This document shows, piece after piece, positions 1-7,200 of a stretch of DNA of 9,214 nucleotides. This DNA comes from an uncultured Eubacteriales bacterium (GTDB lineage Bacteria; Bacillota; Clostridia; Oscillospirales; Oscillospiraceae), in the NCBI GenBank assembly GCA_902475455.1, contig CABRZO010000094.1:1-9214 (forward strand), written 5' to 3'. The position numbers were made by a program, and so were the translations under genes. The stretch's first letter is position 1. Each line of letters opens with the position of its first letter. The notes under the pieces are model-generated. The model made no database searches. It was not told where the DNA came from and was given only the letters and a program-made list of their open reading frames with translations.

Positions 1-708
1 GTCAAAGGCCTTGGCGGCGTTTACCGCGTCCTGGCCGATCATGGCGTCCACCACCAGCATGATCTCCTGGGGCTGGACCGCCGCTTTGATGCGCTTGAGC
101 TCATCCATCAGGGTTTCGTCTACATGGAGCCGGCCGGCGGTGTCCAGGAACACCAGATCATTGCCGTGCTTTCGGGCGTGGTCCACGGCGGCGGTGGCAA
201 TCTCCACCGGGTCGATCTGACCCATCTGGAAGACCGGCACGCCCACCTGTTCACCCACAACCTCCAACTGCTTGATGGCGGCGGGGCGGTAAACGTCGCA
301 GGCTACCAGCAGAGGGCGGCGGCCATTGCGCTTGAAGTGGCCGGCCAGCTTGGCGGCGTTGGTGGTCTTACCGGCGCCCTGAAGGCCCACCATCATCACA
401 ACGGTGGGGCCCTTGGGGGCGGTGATGATCCCCTCGGCCTTGCCGCCCATCAGATCCGTCAGCTCTTCGTTGACGATTTTGATGACCATCTGGGCGGGGG
501 AGAGGGCTTTGAGCACATCGGCACCCACCGCCCGCTCGGTGACCCGGTTGACAAATTCCTTGACCACCTTGAAGCTGACGTCGGCCTCCAGCAGAGCCAG
601 CTTGACCTCCCGCATGGCCTCCCGGACGTCGGACTCGGTGAGTCTGCCCTTGCCCCGCAGCCGGTTAAACGCATTGGTAAGTTTTTCAGTCAATCCTTCA
701 AAGGCCAT
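1..708 (-). CDS. ffh: Signal recognition particle GTPase Ffh, 5' part (runs off left edge)
   Basis: This is the protein subunit of the signal recognition particle, which binds signal sequences of nascent membrane and secreted proteins and docks with FtsY at the membrane. Only the first 236 residues are in the window. The helical N domain covers about residues 1-95. The GTPase domain follows, with the P-loop GLQGAGKTT at 108-116, DVYRPAA at 138-144 and DTAGR at 189-193, then DAMIGQDAVN at 221-230. The TKLDG motif and the methionine-rich M domain, which binds SRP RNA and signal peptides, lie beyond the left edge, so about half of the usual roughly 450 residues is missing. The ATG at 708 is chosen because AAGGAG sits six bases upstream and the N-terminus MAFEGLTEKL is typical. 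It lies three bases after the ylxM stop, so the two are surely co-transcribed. The reading is intact, and identification is close to certain. Confidence 0.98.
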   Translation of the reverse strand, partial: MAFEGLTEKLTNAFNRLRGKGRLTESDVREAMREVKLALLEADVSFKVVKEFVNRVTERAVGADVLKALSPAQMVIKIVNEELTDLMGGKAEGIITAPKGPTVVMMVGLQGAGKTTNAAKLAGHFKRNGRRPLLVACDVYRPAAIKQLEVVGEQVGVPVFQMGQIDPVEIATAAVDHARKHGNDLVFLDTAGRLHVDETLMDELKRIKAAVQPQEIMLVVDAMIGQDAVNAAKAFD

Positions 709-711
709 GGG

Positions 712-1077
712 TTACTCCTTCAGCTTTGCCGCGCAGTCGCGGATCTCCTGGGCCAGCCGCAGCAGATCGCTGCTGGCGTAACGCTCCTCGTTGATCATCA
801 TGATCTGACTGGCGGCGTTTTCAATCTCGGCGCTGACCCGCTGCATCTCCAGAAAGCGGGCCACAATGCCGGTCTTGTCCTCCAGCTCGGTGAGGATGGC
901 CTCGGCCCGGACCAACACGTCCCGCACGCCCTGCCGGGTGATGCCGGCATTTTCGGCAATTTCCGCCAGGGAGAGATCCTCGTTATAATATAGGTCGAAA
1001 AACTCCTTCTGGCGCTCGGTGAGAAGATCACCGTAAAAATCAAAGAGCATCGTCATGTGGAACGCTTTGTCTTTCAT
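712..1077 (-). CDS. ylxM: YlxM family putative SRP-associated helix-turn-helix protein
   Basis: This is a 121-residue YlxM/p13-like protein, the small partner regularly encoded directly before ffh in Firmicutes. In streptococci the homologue interacts with SRP components and modulates the pathway. Its role here is inferred from that family. The sequence is almost all helical and has a sigma-70 region-4-like helix-turn-helix at about residues 34-62 (SLAEIAENAGITRQGVRDVL), preceded by the family's ERQKEFFDLYY segment at 22-31. The ATG at 1077 is chosen because GGAGGG lies six bases upstream and MKDKAFHMTMLFDFYG matches the family start. The frame stays open farther upstream, but that stretch would cross the promoter. 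The stop codon is followed by ffh after three bases, and its last codons form the ffh ribosome binding site. No anomalies are seen. Confidence 0.95.
   Translation of the reverse strand: MKDKAFHMTMLFDFYGDLLTERQKEFFDLYYNEDLSLAEIAENAGITRQGVRDVLVRAEAILTELEDKTGIVARFLEMQRVSAEIENAASQIMMINEERYASSDLLRLAQEIRDCAAKLKE
715..720 (-). promoter_or_regulatory. Ribosome binding site of ffh inside the ylxM end
   Basis: On the minus strand AAGGAG is six bases before the ffh ATG. It is formed by the last two sense codons of ylxM (Lys-Glu), immediately before the TAA stop. Terminating ribosomes on ylxM would therefore sit on the ffh initiation site, which suggests translational coupling. The coupling itself is inference. 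Confidence 0.8.
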
Positions 1078-1101
1078 AGTGATCCCTCCAGCGATAGAAT
1101 G

Positions 1102-1138
1102 CAGATTGGTAAAGCAAGAGCGCTTTACAACAGATTGG
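1102..1138. repeat. 8-bp direct repeat CAGATTGG flanking the palindrome
   Basis: CAGATTGG occurs at 1102-1109 and again at 1131-1138, 29 bp apart start to start. The copies bracket the GTAAAGC/GCTTTAC dyad, whose first base is the last base of copy one. The second copy lies next to the minus-strand -10 box. Such an arrangement could be tandem regulator half-sites, but an 8-mer repeat can also be chance. Confidence 0.45.
1109..1128. promoter_or_regulatory. Perfect 7-bp-arm palindrome, candidate operator or 5' UTR hairpin
   Basis: GTAAAGC at 1109-1115 and GCTTTAC at 1122-1128 are exact reverse complements separated by six bases (AAGAGC). The right arm overlaps the -35 box of the predicted plus-strand promoter (TTTACA, 1124-1129), so a protein bound here would block the glucan synthase promoter. 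In the opposite direction the element lies near the 5' end of the predicted ylxM-ffh transcript and could fold as an RNA hairpin. The sequence symmetry is seen directly; the operator role is inference, and I do not recognise the site as that of a known regulator. Confidence 0.5.
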
Positions 1139-1151
1139 ATTCTACTATATT
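1124..1151 (+). promoter_or_regulatory. Predicted sigma-A-type promoter of the glucan synthase gene
   Basis: TTTACA (1124-1129) and TATATT (1146-1151) are separated by 16 bp; each differs from consensus at one position. Transcription would start near 1158, giving an untranslated leader of about 79 nt before the ATG at 1237. The promoter overlaps the opposing ylxM-ffh promoter, and the two -10 boxes are separated by a single base. Prediction is from consensus only. Confidence 0.6.
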
Positions 1152-1167
1152 TTTTCTGCCCTGTCAA
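1139..1167 (-). promoter_or_regulatory. Strong sigma-A-type promoter of ylxM-ffh
   Basis: On the minus strand the -35 box is a perfect TTGACA (1167-1162). A 17-bp A-rich spacer follows, then TAGAAT (1144-1139), one mismatch from TATAAT. This near-consensus promoter fits a constitutively expressed SRP operon. Transcription would start near 1132, leaving about 55 nt before the ylxM ATG at 1077. Confidence 0.85.
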
Positions 1168-1168
1168 G

Positions 1169-1207
1169 TGTTTTCCCTTGTATATTTCGCAAAAAAACAG
1201 GAAAACA
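1169..1207 (+). other. Inverted repeat in the glucan synthase leader
   Basis: TGTTTTCC at 1169-1176 pairs exactly with GGAAAACA at 1200-1207, leaving a 23-nt loop rich in A and T. A competing pairing exists: CCTGT at 1160-1164 with ACAGG at 1197-1201, which shares bases 1200-1201 with the first stem. Both lie in the predicted leader, upstream of the ribosome binding site at 1226-1230. The stems are A/U-rich and the loop is long, so this may be a weak structure without function. Confidence 0.3.
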
Positions 1208-1225
1208 TAGGGTACTTCTTTGTAT

Positions 1226-1230
1226 GGAGG
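1226..1230 (+). promoter_or_regulatory. Ribosome binding site deciding the synthase start
   Basis: GGAGG ends six bases before the ATG at 1237. The reading frame is open for 60 more codons upstream, but that part overlaps both promoters and the ylxM start, so this site fixes the true start at 1237. Confidence 0.88.
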
Positions 1231-1236
1231 CAGAAT

Positions 1237-4200
1237 ATGGACGGATCGGTAGCATTTGAGGCGGGAAAAACCGCGGCGGAGCAGCTGCCTTCGGGAGATC
1301 TGCGCCGTACCGGGCCCCTGTTGCGGCAGCTGACAATCTACCTGCGGCAGCTGCGGCATCGGATTGGGCAAAAACAGGGGACACTGAAGCCGGAAGATCC
1401 TGACCGTTGGCTGTTAGATAACCAGTATCTCATTGAATTGGCCGCCCAGAGCGCCCGGGAGGGGTTCCGAGGTGTGAAAAAATTGCCGGCAGAGGGGCCA
1501 GAGGTGGGCAGTTTTCGGTTGATTGCATTGGCCAGGGTGCTTTCTCAGCAGCGGGACCCCTTTTCCCACCAGGAGATCACAGATTTTCTGGAGGGAGTCC
1601 AGAGCGTTGTGCCGCTGTTGGAACGAGAAGGCCGGTCACTGCTGTTTGCGCTGCAGTTTGTGGCCCTGGAAGCACTGGCCTCCGCCCTTCGGGCACCAGA
1701 GGACACCCGGGAGGCCGCATTCTCCCACGCCTTTGCCAATCTGAGGCAGTGGAACGACTTGGATTTTCAGATGGTCTCGGAGCAGACCAGCCGGATTCAT
1801 CAGGCATTTTTGGAGGACCCAACCGGGGAATATGCGCTGATGCCCCCCAGTGACCGGGGACGCTATCGCCAGCGGCTGGAGCAACTGGCCCGAAAACAAG
1901 GGGAGGAAGAAGGTCTCCTGGCCCAGTCTCTGGTGAGTCAGGCCGGTACCCGTCACATCGGGTTTCAGCTGTATGGCGAGGATTCTCTCCTGCTTCGGGT
2001 GGTCCAAGGGCTCTATTTTCCCTGTCTGGCATTGTTCAGCCTGCTTCTGTCCCTGGGAATCGGTTTCTTTGTGGGGCTGAGCTGGAGCTTTTTACCTCTG
2101 TGGCCCCTTATGTTTGCCATGCTGAAAACGGTCGCTGATGCGGTTTTGCTGCGGGTGTTGCCCCGGCGGCCGGTATTTCGGCTGTCCCTGTCCGGGGGCT
2201 TGACCCAGAAGGAGCGTACCCTGCTGGTAAAGACGGTAATCCTGACAGGGGAGAGCAGCCTGGAGGAGGTCCGGCAGCTGGAGTGTATTTATCTGGCCAA
2301 CCGGGACTGCGGCCGGGAGCTCTCCCTGGGCCTGCTGGCGGATCTGCCGGAACGGGGGGAGCCCATCTCCCAGAGAGACCGGGATCTGATCCGACGGATG
2401 GAATCCGCCTTTGACGGACTCAACCGGCGATATGACGGGCGCTTTTTCCTGCTGTTCCGTACTCCGGTCTACCAGTCCAAACAGAGTGCCTTTGTGGGCT
2501 GGGAGCGCAAACGTGGCGCGCTTTTGGAGCTGGCCCGGATGCTGCGCTCCCGCCGCTCGGCAATTGAGGTGTACTCCGGGGACCGTACCCGGCTCAACGG
2601 AGTCAAATATCTGGTGACCCTGGACAGCGACACCGACCCGGGAGTGGGAGGGATTCGCCCGCTGGTGGGTGCCATGGGGCACCCCTTGAACCGGCCGGTA
2701 TTGGACCCGGAAACGGGGGTGGTCCTTCAGGGCTATGCCATCCTTCAGCCCCAGATCCGCTGCCAACTCTCCGCCGCCCGGGTCACACCCTTTGCCCGGC
2801 TGTTTTCCGGAGGGGCCGGTACCGATCCTTACCGGAGCTGCGGCAGTGAGCTTTGTCACGACCTGTTTGACGAGTCCTCCTTCTGCGGCAAGGGGATTCT
2901 GGACATCGACTGCTTTCTGGTCTGCCTGGACGGCAGGTTTCCGGAGCAGCGGATCTTGTCCCACGACATCCTGGAGGGGGCCTTTCTGCGCACCGGCTAT
3001 CTGGGCCAGATCAGCTTCAGGGATGGGTTTCCCGCCACAGTAAGTGGATATTACCGGCGTCAGCACCGGTGGGTCCGGGGAGACTGGCAGAACCTGCCCT
3101 GGATTCTGAGCAGAATTCCCACAGGAGTGGGCCGAGAGCCCAACCCACTTACACCGGTGTCCCGGTGGAAGCTGGCGGACAATCTCCGCAGAAGCTTGGT
3201 GCCGGTGGCCCAGCTGATCTGCCTGTTGATGGGCGTACTGGCCGAGGGCCGATTGGGCTGGCTGGGGTGTATTGCTCTGATTTCCCTTTCCTTGGAGCCC
3301 GTGGTGGGCTTTGTGGCCGGTTTCTCCCTCCGGGGGATAGGGCGGCGGTTTCATTCCATGATTTGGTCCGGCCTAGGGCGAACACTGCTGCAGATTGGGG
3401 TCAAGCTGGTGCTGCTGCCGCTGGAGGGGTGGACCAACCTTTCCGCCCTTACTCTGGCCCTGTGGCGCAGTCTAATTTCCCATAAAAACATGCTCCAGTG
3501 GACCACCTTTGCCCAGCAGAGCGCCGGGAAAGGCAGATGGCTGGGAAGCTGTGTGCCGATGCTGGTGCTGGGGGCGCTTGCTCTGGTGCTGGGAACGGCC
3601 TTGGGAAAAGTGCTGGCGGTATTCTGGCTGCTCTCACCCCTGGCGGTGCTGGCACTGGAGCAAAAGCAGCCCAATGCCCGGCTGCGGCCCCAGGAACGGG
3701 CCTTTTTGCTCCACGAGGCGGAACAGATTTGGGGTTTCTTTGGGGATTTTCTGACCCCGGAGCGCAACTATCTGCCCCCGGACAACTTCCAGCTGCGCCC
3801 CTACCGGGGGGTGGCAGAGCGGACTTCTCCCACTAATATCGGATTTGCCGCCCTGAGCTGTCTGGCCGCGGTGGATCTGGACCTGGAGAGCCGGGACTCC
3901 GCTTTGGATCGGATCGCCGGACTGCTGGATACGTTGGAGAAACTGGAAAAGTGGCAGGGGAATCTTTATAACTGGTATCACACGGTGACGCTTGCCCCCA
4001 TGGCCCCCAAGGTGGTTTCCTCCGTGGACAGCGGCAACCTGTGCGCCTGTCTGCTGGCCCTTTCCACAGGCTTGGGGGAGCTGGGCCGGGCGGATCTGGC
4101 CCATCGGGCCCTGGTGCTGGCCCGGGACACAAATCTGGGGGCCCTCTATGACAAGAAAAAGCACCTCTTTTATATCTCTTACGAGCCGGACACCGACACC

Positions 4201-7200
4201 TGGTCCCAGGCCCATTACGATCTGATGGCCAGTGAGGCCCGATTGCTGAGCTATGTAGCCCTGGCCCTGGGTCAGGTGGAGCACCGGCACTGGGGGGCGC
4301 TGAGCCGGGCCCAGACGGCGGCCAAGGGGTATCAGGGCATGGTGTCCTGGTTCGGCACCATGTTTGAGTATTTCATGCCCCATCTGCTGCTGCCCCTGCC
4401 CCGGGACTCCTTTTTATATGAGAGTCTGGCGTTCTGCGCCTGTGAGCAGGTGCGATACGGACAAAAGCACTCTATACCCTGGGGGATCTCCGAGTCGGCG
4501 GTGCCCGCCCTGGACCAGAATGGCTGTTACAGCTATCGGGCCAACGGAATTCCCGCCGCCGCCCTGTGCTACACGCCGGAGCGGCCGCCGGTAATCGCCC
4601 CCTACGCCACATATCTGACCCTGTCCATCCTGCCCCATCGGGCGGTGGACAATCTGCAGCGGCTGCGGTCCCATGGGTTGGGGGGGAAGTATGGTCTCTA
4701 TGAGGCGGCGGAATACAGTGCCGGGGGGATACAGGCGGCAAGAAGCTGGATGTCACATCATATGGGGATGAGTTTATTGGCAATTGATAATGTACTGCGG
4801 GATCAAATTCAAATCAGGAGATTCATGGCCCGGCCTGAGCTGCAGGCCTTCCGGTCCCTGTTGGAGGAGGAGGTCCCCAGAAACGCGAAGCCGCTTCGCC
4901 GGAAGAAAAAACACCCGGGGCCGGGGCGGGAGGTTTACCCCTCCGAGGATTACCGCTTGAAGGGGAGCGGCGTTCAGGAGGAGAAACCGGTGTGCGTCCT
5001 GTTGCCTGGGGCCAGCCTATCTGCGGTGGTCACCAACAGCGGATACTGTTACCTCACCGCAGAGCAGGAGTCCCTGACCGCCCGGCAGACGCCGCCGGCG
5101 GTGTACCTTCGGAAAAAAGACAGAGTCCTGCAGTTGTTCCCCTGTCAAACAGGGGCTGATTTGAATTGGAAGCTGAGCGACCGGCGTTGTGACTTCAGTT
5201 TGGGGATCGATGGGGCGGAGGTTCGACTGTCCATTGCCCAGTCTGAGGCACAGACCCTGGACTGGAATCTGGAGTGTTCCGGTGAGTTGGGGGACGGTAC
5301 CCTTTTTGTGGTGCTCCATCCCCAGCTGGCCGGCGAGCGGGACTTTTTGGCCCACCCCACCTTCAGCTTGCTGCGGATTGAGACGGAGCAAACGGGGAAC
5401 AGCGTGACCTTCCGCCGTCGGGGCGGGGACGGGGAACACCCCGAACTGCGCTGCCGGTGGACCGGTCAGGGGGTAACCCATGAAACAGGTCCCCAGGCTG
5501 CCCGTCGGCTGAGGGAACTGGGCATCCCGGCAAGAGAACCGGGGCTGTTGCTGGAATTGCCGCTGCACAGAGGGGAAGTGGGTTCCTCACGCCTGACCCT
5601 TCGGCTGGACGCCGGTGAGGCGGGACCTCAAAGTCCGGTAGACCCTGTGGCTATGCCGGTTCGGGATTTGGCTTGGCAGCTCTTGCCGGAGCTGATCTTT
5701 GCCCCACAGTTGGGACAAGTGGGAACACCGGGGCCCCAGCGGCTGTTGTGGGAGCTGGGGATTTCCGGGGATGACCCCATTGTGCTGGATCAAGTTCCGA
5801 AAGAGAAGAATGCGTTCTGCCAGGCGGCTCTGGCCTGGCGGCTGCTGTCCGCCCACGGCATCCCATTTGATCTGGTATTTTTGGGGACTGAGGCCCAGGC
5901 GGACCCTCTGAAGGCATGGGCCCGGGAGTTGGAAATTCCCTTGGGCGGTCACTGCGGGCTGCATTGGGTTTTGGATGAACCCAAAAACCGTGGGCTCTTA
6001 CAGGGAATGGCCTGTGCTGAATTGGACCGTCTGCCAGAGCGGGAGATGAAACTGGGTGGACAGGGTTGGATCCCCAGCTGGCCGGTGCCCTCAGGGAAAG
6101 CCCCCGAAGTGCGCTGGGAGGGAGAATACCTGACCCTGACGGGGGGGCTTCCCCCGGTGCGGTGGAGCATTCCGCTGACCAATGGCCGGTTTGGCTATCT
6201 GGCCCTGGACACCGGAGGAGGCTATCTCTGGTCCCAAAACGCCCGGCTGTTCCGAATTACACCCTGGAGCAATGATCCCTGGGGACAGACGGGACCGGAA
6301 GAACTGGCGGTGGTATTGGACGGAACAGAGATTTCCCTGTTTGCCTGTGGGGAGGACAACCCCTGTTCTCTCACCTTTGGTCCGGGGTTCCTGTGCTGGG
6401 AGAAAAACTTCGGGGGACAGATTCACACCCGGGTCACCGCCTTTGTGCCCCAGGACCGAAATGAACGGATCTTTCTGCTGGAGTTGGAACATTTGCCGCC
6501 CCAGGCAAAATTGGTGTGGCGCCTGCAGCCCCAGATGGGAGAGTATGTCACCCAGGGCCTCTGGGCCCGGGCGGAGGAGTCGGAAGGCAAGGTGTGGCTA
6601 AAAAATCCGGTGACGGAGCGCTCCGGCATCTGCCTGTCCGCCTCCACGCCCTGGCAGGAACTTCAGCTGCCCCAGGGCCGGCGGCGGGGGGTGGAGCTCA
6701 CGTTTTCCGCCCAGTCGGTGGGAAGTGCTCTGGTGATCCAGGCCGGCGAGCCCTGTGGGGCTTTGGCGGCGGACGACGCCCGTCAGCTGTTGGAGGAGAC
6801 CATCGCCCTCTGGCGCAGCCGCTGCGGCGCTCTTCAGGTAGAGACGCCGGACGAGGCCTTGAATCACTATCTCTCCTTCTGGGGTCAGTATCAGGTCCAG
6901 GCCAGCCGGATGCTGTCCCGGACCTCCATCTATCAGTGTGGCGGCGCCTATGGCTTCCGGGATCAGCTGCAGGACATCTGTGCTTTGATTAGGAGCAATC
7001 CCCAGCTTGCTGAGGAACAGATTCTGCGCTGTTGCTGCCATCAGTTTATGGAAGGGGATGTGCTGCACTGGTGGCATGAGATTCCGGGAGGCGGCGCCGA
7101 CGCGGGGGTCAGGACCAGAATCAGCGATGATCTGCTCTGGCTGCCCTATGCCCTGTCCGTCTGGCAGGAGGAGACAGGAGACGTGGCGCTGTTGGAGCGG

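Noticed and set aside
124..993. 289-codon plus-strand frame opposite ffh and ylxM
   Set aside because: It is antisense to two certain genes, spans their junction, and has a His/Gly/Leu-rich translation typical of a shadow frame.
1057..1236. In-frame extension of the synthase frame by 60 codons upstream to an ATG at 1057
   Set aside because: It would cross both predicted promoters and overlap the start of ylxM, has no ribosome binding site, and the ATG at 1237 has GGAGG at ideal spacing.
1078..1371. Open upstream extension of the ylxM frame giving a 219-residue product
   Set aside because: The extension contains the strong TTGACA/TAGAAT promoter and overlaps the synthase start; the ATG at 1077 has GGAGGG and matches the family's length of about 110-120 residues.
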